Assembly: GCA_937890045.1 (NCBI GenBank)
Contig: CALBXV010000107.1
Location: 1-6,033 of the forward strand
Reading direction: 5' to 3'
Origin: an uncultured archaeon
Lineage (GTDB): Archaea; Thermoproteota; Nitrososphaeria; Nitrososphaerales; CALBXV01
Length of the DNA stretch: 6,033 nt
Below are positions 1-5,035 of this stretch, piece after piece. The notes beneath the pieces were generated by a model. It had not been told where the DNA came from, did not search any database, and saw only the letters and a program-made list of their open reading frames with translations. The translations under genes and the position numbers were made by a program. How positions within the stretch are numbered: the first letter of the stretch is position 1; each line of letters starts with the position of its first letter.

Positions 1-137
1 AATTGTTTTTTGATTTTTGGATCTTTTTTTGCTGCATCTTTTACTTCAGGCGGCAGATGGGCCCAACTTTTATGTTTCTTAAACCAATCACTTAGTTTTT
101 CTAAAAGAACTTCATAAAGTTTATTTCTTGTTGCCAT
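1..137 (-). CDS. Unidentified phage protein, N-terminal 45 residues only
   Basis: The reading frame starts with ATG at 137 and stays open to the window edge, so the C-terminus is missing. An AGGAG box at 144-148 lies 6 nt before the ATG, which makes this start convincing. The visible part (MATRNKLYEVLLEKLSDWFK, then a Lys-rich stretch with a Trp and LPPEV) is strongly basic and looks helical. It has no signal peptide or recognisable motif. It follows the gp26-like gene and its frameshift ORF by 72 nt, so it belongs to the same tail-gene transcription unit or has its own promoter at 233-240. In many tailed phages the gene after the assembly-chaperone pair is the tape measure, but nothing visible identifies this protein as one. 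I do not recognise the family. Confidence 0.6.
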   Translation of the reverse strand, partial: MATRNKLYEVLLEKLSDWFKKHKSWAHLPPEVKDAAKKDPKIKKQ

Positions 138-209
138 TTTATACTCCTATAGATAATATTAATAACGAATGGAATGATTCAATAATAAATATTAGAATAT
201 GAGAAAATG

Positions 210-452
210 TTATTTTGAAACTCTGGGAGGTTTATTTATACCTGTATTAGATTTTTTATTGGCTTTATCATACTCTTTTTTCTCATCCTCATAGGCTTTA
301 GACAACCTCTTTAGATAAAAAGTACGAAGGAATACTGGTAAATCGTATGCTTCAGACCAAGTGAATCCACCTTTACCGTAGTATATTAATTGAAATATTT
401 GTTCATGGATGTTCGGTTTATCCTTTGGCTGAAGGCCAAAGAAACTGGACGG
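210..452 (-). CDS. Start-less ORF overlapping the gp26-like gene; probable frameshift-expressed tail-assembly domain
   Basis: This 80-codon frame is bounded upstream by an in-frame TGA at 453-455 and ends with TAA at 210-212. Its first 35 bases overlap the 3' end of the gp26-like gene, +1 to that frame. There is no ATG, GTG or TTG before the conserved-looking core (IHEQIFQLIYYGKGGF, then LPVFLRTFYLKRL), and the first TTG comes halfway through. The tail is Lys/Glu-rich (AYEDEKKEYDKANKK). The compact helical core and charged tail, and the place right after tail tube and gp26-like genes, fit the T domain of a G/GT-type tail-assembly chaperone pair. A shift near the end of the upstream gene would give a fusion of about 326 residues. 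Alternatives are initiation at the AUC at 408-410 (AAAGGA lies 10 nt upstream; T4 gene 26 is known to use an internal AUU start) or a one-base sequencing error near 404. That the frame is real is likely; its mode of expression is inferred. Confidence 0.65.
   Translation of the reverse strand, partial: PSSFFGLQPKDKPNIHEQIFQLIYYGKGGFTWSEAYDLPVFLRTFYLKRLSKAYEDEKKEYDKANKKSNTGINKPPRVSK
233..240 (-). promoter_or_regulatory. TATAAATA box, T4 late-promoter-like
   Basis: The minus strand reads TATAAATA here, an exact match to the octamer used as the -10 element of T4 late promoters. It lies inside the C-terminal codons of the start-less ORF, 95 nt before the ATG at 137, and would drive the gene leaving the window. 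The match is seen. Function is inferred, because such octamers arise by chance in AT-rich DNA and the codons for Gly-Ile-Asn-Lys also explain it. Confidence 0.3.
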
Positions 453-466
453 TCATAGGGACCGTC
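418..466 (-). promoter_or_regulatory. Candidate programmed +1 frameshift site with two flanking hairpins
   Basis: In the 0 frame (gp26-like gene) the minus strand reads CAG TTT CTT TGG CCT TCA GCC AAA GGA TAA, with TTT at 442-444 and TAA at 418-420. Possible +1 slips are TTT-C (442-444, Phe tRNA re-pairs with TTC), CTT-T (439-441), and AAA-G (424-426, Lys tRNA re-pairs with AAG). Just upstream is a perfect 6-bp hairpin, GACGGT/ACCGTC (448-466, 7-nt loop). A second hairpin, CTTTGGC/GCCAAAG (423-441, 7 bp, 5-nt loop, extendable by a U-G and a U-A pair), ends next to the stop codon. Simple -2 slips do not re-pair well. The structures and frames are seen; the recoding function and the exact slip codon are inferred. 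Confidence 0.5.
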
Positions 467-1191
467 ATCTCCTCTTCCTGCGCACATAACGAACATTCAA
501 AATTATAAGTCATATCAATATCAGGTGTCATTACTGTTAAATGATTCCTAAATGCCAAAGAATCCTTTGATAAAAATTCTTCATTAACAAACTTATTTAC
601 ATACGCTCTCTCTGAATTACCATCTACAGATGAAATTATTTTTCTCATCCTAGTGGTCATTTCTGGATCAATTCCAGTATTTTTAGATACTTTTTTCATT
701 GCCTTTAATTCAGCATCAATTTCCTTTTCATCTGTATGAGTTAACATTTTAAATGTAATTTTTCTTTTAGATGTAGGTAATGTAAATGAAAACTCATTTA
801 CACCTTTTGGATACTTTTCAAAATCAATCTCTTTTTCAGGTAACATTGTTAAATTAACTGTATCTTTATTTATTTCCCCACAAGCTGGACAAGTAACTGA
901 AAAATCATAATTCTTTCCATATCCAAGAATACGAGCAGCAACCATTAAACCATTCTTATCACCAATAATCATTTCACTCATATCAATATCTTTATTAATA
1001 ATGAGAGATTCTAATAATTTATCTAATGCAACTCCTTGTTTAATTAGATTTTGAGAAGTAAGAATATCTTCTTCTTTTGCTGTCATATATTTTATTTCTA
1101 TTTTGCCGCTAGACAATATACTGTCTTCTGGATAAAAATATCCCTGTGAAGGCAGACTAACAACTTCCGATGGGAATTTGCTTTCAGCCAT
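418..1191 (-). CDS. T4 gp26-like baseplate-hub/tail-assembly protein (T4_baseplate family)
   Basis: The 257-residue product resembles the T4 gp26 family, named as baseplate hub subunits. T4 gp26 is about 208 residues. The diagnostic N-terminal part is LPSQGYFYPE (13-22), then MTAKEEDILTSQNLI (36-50), the usual opening of this family. Two CxxC pairs, C101/C104 (CPAC) and C233/C236 (CSLC), could bind one metal ion as a split zinc ribbon. Residues 155-215 look helical and charged. No signal peptide or membrane segment is visible. The ATG at 1191 has AGGAG at 1198-1202, 6 nt upstream. The 3' end overlaps a start-less ORF in the +1 frame, so the gene probably makes this protein plus a longer fusion. 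That would fit a tail-assembly chaperone better than a purely structural hub part. Family assignment is good; the exact role is uncertain. Confidence 0.78.
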   Translation of the reverse strand: MAESKFPSEVVSLPSQGYFYPEDSILSSGKIEIKYMTAKEEDILTSQNLIKQGVALDKLLESLIINKDIDMSEMIIGDKNGLMVAARILGYGKNYDFSVTCPACGEINKDTVNLTMLPEKEIDFEKYPKGVNEFSFTLPTSKRKITFKMLTHTDEKEIDAELKAMKKVSKNTGIDPEMTTRMRKIISSVDGNSERAYVNKFVNEEFLSKDSLAFRNHLTVMTPDIDMTYNFECSLCAQEEEMTVPMTVQFLWPSAKG

Positions 1192-1224
1192 AATTAACTC
1201 CTTTTATTAAGTATATTTTTGACT

Positions 1225-1271
1225 ATAAAGATTAATAACCTTTTTTATAAGTATAACTTTTTAATCTTTAT
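1225..1271. repeat. 11-bp inverted repeat bracketing the promoter-like motif before the gp26-like gene
   Basis: ATAAAGATTAA (1225-1235) and TTAATCTTTAT (1261-1271) are perfect inverted copies separated by 25 nt, and the spacer holds the 11-bp motif at 1246-1256. There is no T tract on the minus-strand exit side, so a classical terminator is unlikely. It may be an operator-like or RNA-folding element, or chance in AT-rich DNA. Confidence 0.35.
1246..1256 (-). promoter_or_regulatory. Recurrent TTATACTTATA motif, putative promoter of the gp26-like gene
   Basis: The minus strand reads TTATACTTATA, 54 nt before the ATG at 1191. The identical 11-mer occurs before the sheath gene (53 nt from its ATG), and variants occur before the tube, coiled-coil and glycosyltransferase genes. 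Position and recurrence suggest a late-promoter -10 element. TATACTTA differs from the T4 late octamer TATAAATA at two of eight positions. Confidence 0.42.
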
Positions 1272-1275
1272 TAAA

Positions 1276-1428
1276 TTATTTTGAAGGTGCGAATTTCTCT
1301 TTAATTGGTTTTAAAATCATATCAAATACGATATCGTCATATTTGGTCGGCGTAAGCTTCACGATTTTTTCTGCTGCGTAGATCGCGACCAGAACATATT
1401 CCCAATTTGCTGCTATCCATTCACTCAT
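1276..1428 (-). CDS. 50-residue hypothetical, possible membrane or holin-like peptide
   Basis: The frame runs from ATG at 1428 to TAA at 1276-1278. A GGAG box at 1436-1439 lies 7 nt before the ATG, and the gene follows the tail tube stop by only 18 nt, so it is probably cotranscribed and translated with it. The product opens with SEWIAANWEYVLVAIYAAEK (2-21), a Trp-rich hydrophobic stretch long enough for one membrane or membrane-surface helix. After it come IVKLTPTKYDDIVFDMI and a basic end. Short phage peptides with a WxxANWE...IVKxTPTKxDD pattern are, from memory, common and unassigned; a holin-like role has no direct support here. The middle of the gene (about codons 13-28: CTG, GTC, GCG, ATC, GTG, ACG, CCG, ACC) is roughly half GC, unlike the surrounding AT-rich codons, which hints at separate acquisition. 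Confidence 0.7.
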   Translation of the reverse strand: MSEWIAANWEYVLVAIYAAEKIVKLTPTKYDDIVFDMILKPIKEKFAPSK

Positions 1429-1446
1429 TATTATTCTCCGTTTTAA

Positions 1447-1935
1447 TTAGAATTGTAAGATTGCGTAATCATATCTAAGTGTTAAAGTAACTTCTGCTGG
1501 GTCATTTGAAGCCCAATCTAAATCATTAAAGTTTGCTGTTTGTATAAAAGCACCCTTCAGAGTCCATTCCTCTACTTTATCTCCAACAGGACCTAACACA
1601 TTCAATGTTAAATCTTTCTTATAAAAATCTGAGTATCCATCTCTACCAGTTACCGATTCATGTGATAACCTAACCCATTCCATTACTGCTTGTGCAGCTG
1701 ATGGTACGATAGGATCATATAAAGTAACTTCAAGTTGTTCCCAAGCACCCTTTCCCTTAACATATCTTTTTACGTTAATATGATTAAGTTCTATCTCTTC
1801 AAATGCAATACTTGGTCTGTTAGCAGTCTTTACAAGATATGCTGGTATACCTTCGATGTACATAATGTACCGATTTTTCGTTTTCGGTTCGAAGGGTGTA
1901 AACATAATCTCAGAAGGATCGAGTAATTCTGGCAT
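1447..1935 (-). CDS. 19: Tail tube protein (T4 gp19-like)
   Basis: The 162-residue product matches T4 gp19 (163 residues) in length and character. It is the subunit that stacks as hexameric rings to form the inner tube through which DNA passes, and it is surrounded by sheath. Recognisable parts are MPELLDPSEIMFTPFEPKTK at the start, RYIMYIEGIPAYLVKTANRP (22-41), the strand KRYVKGKGAWEQLEVTLYDP (56-75), and the ending GAFIQTANFNDLDW...EVTLTLRYDYAILQF, a typical gp19-family C-terminus. There is no signal peptide or membrane segment. The ATG at 1935 has GGAG at 1943-1946, 7 nt upstream. The gene is separated from the sheath gene by a strong terminator (2057-2085), so it needs its own promoter; the motif at 1976-1986 is the candidate. 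Assignment is confident. Confidence 0.93.
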   Translation of the reverse strand: MPELLDPSEIMFTPFEPKTKNRYIMYIEGIPAYLVKTANRPSIAFEEIELNHINVKRYVKGKGAWEQLEVTLYDPIVPSAAQAVMEWVRLSHESVTGRDGYSDFYKKDLTLNVLGPVGDKVEEWTLKGAFIQTANFNDLDWASNDPAEVTLTLRYDYAILQF

Positions 1936-1975
1936 TCTATTTCTCCAAATTTTTTTAAATTCAATTCACTTCATA

Positions 1976-1986
1976 TATAAATATAA
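1976..1986 (-). promoter_or_regulatory. TTATATTTATA motif, putative tail tube promoter
   Basis: The minus strand reads TTATATTTATA, 40 nt before the tail tube ATG. It differs from the motif before the sheath and gp26-like genes at one base. It lies between the terminator at 2057-2085 and the tube gene, which is where a promoter would be required if the terminator is efficient. Confidence 0.45.
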
Positions 1987-2056
1987 ACAATTCAAAAAAT
2001 CATCCAAACTGAATTTATTAATTCTTCTAAGTTTTTTTGAAGTTTTTTAGATCAAT

Positions 2057-2085
2057 AAAAAACCCCATAAAAAATGGGGCTTTTT
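2057..2085 (-). terminator. Intrinsic terminator after the tail sheath gene
   Basis: On the minus strand a GCCCCAT / ATGGGG hairpin (6-bp GC-rich stem CCCCAT/ATGGGG at 2063-2068 and 2074-2079, 5-nt loop) is followed by six Ts (2062 to 2057). An A tract (complement of 2081-2085) precedes it, so the structure could also terminate transcription on the opposite strand. It starts 17 nt after the sheath stop codon. It is the only classical rho-independent terminator visible in the window. Confidence 0.88.
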
Positions 2086-2101
2086 ATCTCTATAAAATAG
2101 A

Positions 2102-4531
2102 TTATTCTGGGAATGTAGCACCCGTTGCCATTACAACAAAGTCAAGAACTATAAATTCTGCAGTTCTTGTAGGTTGTATAAATATTTGGCCAACTAATTG
2201 ATTTCTGTCTACAACATCTGGTGTGTTGTTAGAATCATCCATCACTACTTTAAATGCACTCAAACCACTATTTGCCTGTACAGATTCTAAGAACGGATTG
2301 ACGATATTCAAGAAACGATTTCTTGTTGCCGCCGTATTCTGTTCAAATACCAAGTACCTGCTTGAAGAAGCAATAAATTTCTTCAACCTAATCAACAATC
2401 TACGAACATTCACACGATCAAGAGCAGATGGTTTACTTTGTAGAGTCTTCTGACCCCAAACAACCACACCCTGACCTGGGAATGATGCAATAGGATTAAC
2501 TCTACCTTCGTAAAGTTCATCTCTTTCAGCATGAGTTAATCTGGTTTTTGCTTCTAATACAGTTGTTAAACCACCACGATTCAATCCAGCTGGAGCGAAC
2601 CATTCATGTGCAACTTGATCTGTATATGCTATTACACCAGGCAATACAACTGATGGTGGGACCCAAACGGGTAAGTTATTTCCATCATCAAGAATCTTAA
2701 CCCAAGGATAATAAGTTGCTGCGTAATTAGTATCTAATGAACTAATATCACTTGCTGCATTAGTTACCGAACGACCCCATCTTGAACCATCCATTACATA
2801 AAAACAATCACCTCTATCTTCTGATTTTTCAATAGCGTGATTTGTTACTTTTGGATGATACTCATGAATAATTCCAGGTAATACTAACAAGTTAATATCA
2901 AATTCATCTGGATTACTTACAGCATTAATTGCCCGTTTATACGAAACAGTACCACTTGCAGCAGTACTTGAACAATCAAATCCCTGTGTGTTTGTTGCCG
3001 ATATATCATTTGCTGTTGATTTAGCAGTTGCTGGATTCGTTCCATCAAATCCCCATTGGAAAGGAACAACAAATTTCCTCTGTCTAATATGTGAATTAGT
3101 AAGACTTAATTGTGTACTAGTACCTGCATAAGTACTGCCACCCAAATCCGTTGCATTGTCATTACCATACATATCTTCAAGACTCATTGAAATATTATTA
3201 CCACTTCCTGCGTTATAAGGAATCGGTGCTAAATACTGTTGGTTATCATAAGCAGTAGAGCTAAAATTATATCCATAAAATACATTAGCATCAAAACTTC
3301 CCTGTGCGTTATTCTGCCGTCTTATAAAAGAAGCAGTTGGAACCTGTGAAGCAGTTCCAAGAATTGGATTAGTTACTTCTTCATGTCCCATTGGAACAAC
3401 TGTTTTTGGGAAACTCTCAAGGTAATTAAAATCACCAACACGAATATGTTTACTCATATTGGGCCAATCACCTTTATATGTCAATTTACCATTGGAATCA
3501 ATTTCAACAAATCTACTACCAATTTGTCTAGCAAAATAATTTGAACTTTCTGGATCGAAAGTTAAACTATCAAACTGTTCAACAACATTATCATTATCAA
3601 GTCCACCAGGATTATGCCTGCGAACCTGTAATGAAAAAGTACCATAATCTGAACCAGCAACAGCACTTGCAGCTTTCATATTTAAAATACACACTTTATA
3701 ATTTCCATTCATATCAGAACCATGGGATCGAGTATAAACTCTAAATAAGTCATATCTACCACCACTTATTAACTGTGATTGAATATAAGGTGTTCTAGCT
3801 ACTGAATAACTACTATTTCCTGTCCAAGAATTGGCGTTTCCATCTGCATCAAAGGTTTGTACACCTGATGTAAAATCAAATGTTCCATCTCCTATTGATA
3901 CGGATGCTGACCAATTATTCTGACCACCTGAATCTGTATATACTTTAGTAGACGTATGTGATTTAAAATTCTTATAAAGATATACAGGTGCTGTAGTAGT
4001 CCCTGATTTTTGTACTTGCGAATCTGAACTCAATACTTTCTCTATATAATCCGCACTCGAAGTATCGAATGAAATTGTTTTTGAAAAAGCAGTTGTATTA
4101 CTCCCACTTACAACAAGATCAAAGGATGACCAATCCCCATTTGAGCCGGAAGTTGTAGCTGCTAAGTCATTAGTTGCTCCCCCACCTCTGGATGGAGCAA
4201 GCGTTGCAACAGTTTTAGTTCCTAAAGAACTAGTTAACTGAAGATTGACATAATCTACTACATATCCACCAATACCAAGAACCCTAACAATAGTTACAGT
4301 TCCAGCACTTCTTAGATATTGTTGTACTGCGTAAGGAGTATAAAAGCTTTTTGAGGTAGATCCAAACATTTCTTCATACTCAGCAAAAGTTCTAACGATT
4401 GTAGGTGTAAAAGCAGGACCCTTTTCTGTGGGACCAACTATTGCTGCACCTATTTCTCCAATTGCTTGAGGAAGAAATGATAGGTCTCTTTCTCGGGTAA
4501 ATACACCCGGCGAAACTATGCGTTCTGCCAT
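2102..4531 (-). CDS. 18: Contractile tail sheath protein (T4 gp18-like)
   Basis: The 809-residue product is the sheath subunit, which polymerises around the tail tube and contracts at infection. The N-terminal domain is typical: SPGVFTRERD (7-16), AAIVGPTEKGPAFTP (29-43), FAEYEEMFG (49-57), then AVQQYLRSAGTVTIVRVLG (68-86). The conserved C-terminal part runs from about 545: YYPWVKILD, WVPPSVVLPGVIAYTD (623-638), EWFAPAGLNRGG (643-654), FPGQGVVVWGQKTL (684-697), NVRRLLIRLKKFI (708-720), and FIQPTRTAEFIVLDF near the end. Residues 100-540 are Ser/Thr/Asn/Gly-rich and include YGTFSLQVRRHN (296-307). T4 gp18 has 659 residues, so about 150 are extra, mostly in this outward-facing middle part. The ATG at 4531 has AGGAG at 4539-4543, 7 nt upstream, below a hairpin leader and a promoter-like motif. 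The gene ends at a strong terminator, giving a probable single-gene transcript. Confidence 0.95.
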   Translation of the reverse strand: MAERIVSPGVFTRERDLSFLPQAIGEIGAAIVGPTEKGPAFTPTIVRTFAEYEEMFGSTSKSFYTPYAVQQYLRSAGTVTIVRVLGIGGYVVDYVNLQLTSSLGTKTVATLAPSRGGGATNDLAATTSGSNGDWSSFDLVVSGSNTTAFSKTISFDTSSADYIEKVLSSDSQVQKSGTTTAPVYLYKNFKSHTSTKVYTDSGGQNNWSASVSIGDGTFDFTSGVQTFDADGNANSWTGNSSYSVARTPYIQSQLISGGRYDLFRVYTRSHGSDMNGNYKVCILNMKAASAVAGSDYGTFSLQVRRHNPGGLDNDNVVEQFDSLTFDPESSNYFARQIGSRFVEIDSNGKLTYKGDWPNMSKHIRVGDFNYLESFPKTVVPMGHEEVTNPILGTASQVPTASFIRRQNNAQGSFDANVFYGYNFSSTAYDNQQYLAPIPYNAGSGNNISMSLEDMYGNDNATDLGGSTYAGTSTQLSLTNSHIRQRKFVVPFQWGFDGTNPATAKSTANDISATNTQGFDCSSTAASGTVSYKRAINAVSNPDEFDINLLVLPGIIHEYHPKVTNHAIEKSEDRGDCFYVMDGSRWGRSVTNAASDISSLDTNYAATYYPWVKILDDGNNLPVWVPPSVVLPGVIAYTDQVAHEWFAPAGLNRGGLTTVLEAKTRLTHAERDELYEGRVNPIASFPGQGVVVWGQKTLQSKPSALDRVNVRRLLIRLKKFIASSSRYLVFEQNTAATRNRFLNIVNPFLESVQANSGLSAFKVVMDDSNNTPDVVDRNQLVGQIFIQPTRTAEFIVLDFVVMATGATFPE

Positions 4532-4563
4532 TATCTTTCTCCTAATAAATTAATTTATATTAC

Positions 4564-4584
4564 GATAAGTGTAAAACACTCATC
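4564..4584 (-). promoter_or_regulatory. 5' leader hairpin of the sheath mRNA
   Basis: The minus strand reads GATGAGTGT TTT ACACTTATC. As RNA this folds into a 9-bp stem with one G-U pair and a 3-nt loop. It directly abuts the promoter-like motif at 4585-4595, so it would lie at or close to the 5' end of the sheath transcript. It lies 32 nt from the ATG, leaving the ribosome binding site free. It may stabilise the mRNA; this is inferred. Confidence 0.45.
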
Positions 4585-4595
4585 TATAAGTATAA
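4585..4595 (-). promoter_or_regulatory. Recurrent TTATACTTATA motif, putative tail sheath promoter
   Basis: The minus strand reads TTATACTTATA, 53 nt before the sheath ATG, identical to the copy before the gp26-like gene, which is 54 nt from its start. The preceding bases AACGT are shared with the copy at 5910-5920. Confidence 0.45.
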
Positions 4596-4629
4596 ACGTT
4601 AAATGTCAAACGATATATTTAGGGAAATT

Positions 4630-4636
4630 TATTTAT
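4630..4636 (-). promoter_or_regulatory. ATAAATA box upstream of the sheath gene
   Basis: The minus strand reads ATAAATA followed by AATTTCCC, overlapping the stop codon of the coiled-coil gene and 98 nt before the sheath ATG. It is seven of the eight bases of the T4 late octamer, and its distance to the start resembles that of the TATAAATA at 233-240 (95 nt). It competes with the motif at 4585-4595 as the sheath promoter. The evidence is weak. Confidence 0.2.
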
Positions 4637-4944
4637 TATTCTGCAGATTCAGTAGGTTCTACTGGTGTGAATTCACCAGTTTGTGGATCTAAACTACCAG
4701 GTCCATATTTTCCATTAAGTTCATTAACCAACTGTTGTTCTTCCTGCTGAACATTTACATATTCCTGTTCAGTTTGCTTTTCTCTTTCTTCCAAAGCATC
4801 CATCTGTTGACTAAGAACTAATTTCTGAACCCGAAGTTGTCCAAACTCTACTTGCTTTTGCTGGTAAGAGTTCTGTAACTCTTGTAGTTTTGTCATTTCA
4901 TCTTCTGAAAATTTGACAGTACTACTTTTTACTTCATCAGCCAT
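4636..4944 (-). CDS. Small coiled-coil phage protein, function unknown
   Basis: The 102-residue acidic product has one long predicted helix from about residue 12 to 78. It is rich in Gln, Glu and Leu with heptad-like spacing (MTKLQELQNSYQQKQVEFGQ, then LVLSQQMDALEEREKQ and EEQQLVNELN), typical of a dimeric coiled coil. It ends in a short non-helical tail, KYGPGSLDPQTGEFTPVEP, a Gly/Pro-containing ending that I recall from small proteins of marine T4-like phages. There is no Cys, membrane segment or signal. The ATG at 4944 has AAGGAG at 4954-4959, 9 nt from GGAG to the start. It sits directly before the sheath gene, with the promoter-like motif 44 nt upstream. A role as an assembly partner is possible but unsupported by any motif. 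Confidence 0.8.
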   Translation of the reverse strand: MADEVKSSTVKFSEDEMTKLQELQNSYQQKQVEFGQLRVQKLVLSQQMDALEEREKQTEQEYVNVQQEEQQLVNELNGKYGPGSLDPQTGEFTPVEPTESAE

Positions 4945-4963
4945 AACGTATTTCTCCTTTAAA

Positions 4964-4975
4964 TAATGTACATTA
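4964..4975. repeat. Perfect 12-bp palindrome in the leader of the coiled-coil gene
   Basis: TAATGTACATTA reads the same on both strands, 19 nt upstream of the ATG at 4944 and just upstream of the ribosome binding site. It could be a dimeric-regulator site or a small RNA stem. Chance is not excluded. Confidence 0.25.
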
Positions 4976-4988
4976 AGTTATTAATATA

Positions 4989-4999
4989 TATAACTATAA
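4989..4999 (-). promoter_or_regulatory. TTATAGTTATA motif, putative promoter of the coiled-coil gene
   Basis: The minus strand reads TTATAGTTATA, 44 nt before the ATG at 4944. It differs at one central base from the exact motif found before the sheath and gp26-like genes, within the same distance window. Confidence 0.4.
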
Positions 5000-5008
5000 A
5001 AACCTAAA

Positions 5009-5035
5009 TTAAAGTTTTTTTTCAATCAACTTTAA
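5009..5035 (-). terminator. Weak AT-rich hairpin at the end of the 69-residue gene
   Basis: TTAAAGTT and AACTTTAA form a perfect 8-bp inverted repeat (5009-5016 and 5028-5035) with an 11-nt loop spanning the TGA at 5022-5024. Only two G-C pairs are present. The minus strand continues with TTAGGTTTTT, a short imperfect T tract. It may attenuate transcription; an efficient terminator is doubtful. Confidence 0.3.

Noticed and set aside
138..209. Gap between the start-less ORF and the leftmost gene
   Set aside because: It is AT-rich and contains the ribosome binding site at 144-148, but I see no clear promoter motif, terminator or small gene.
386..406. ATG at 404-406 as the start of the downstream ORF
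   Set aside because: It is in the wrong frame and reaches a stop after six codons (MNKYFN). It would only work if one base is missing from the sequence, which remains an alternative to frameshifting.
418..452. A -2 slip, as in Mu-type chaperone genes, as the recoding mechanism
   Set aside because: Moving back two bases at any codon in the overlap gives poor tRNA re-pairing, whereas TTT-C and AAA-G allow good +1 re-pairing. The net frame is the same, so it is not formally excluded.
1735..2050. Two plus-strand open frames of about 63 residues over the tail tube gene and its upstream region
   Set aside because: They lie antisense to a confident gp19 gene or in its AT-rich leader, have no convincing ribosome binding site, and encode low-complexity Phe/Tyr/Ile-rich sequence.
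2223..3744. Plus-strand open frames antisense to the tail sheath gene
   Set aside because: They are shadows of the sheath coding frame, without ribosome binding sites or recognisable protein features.
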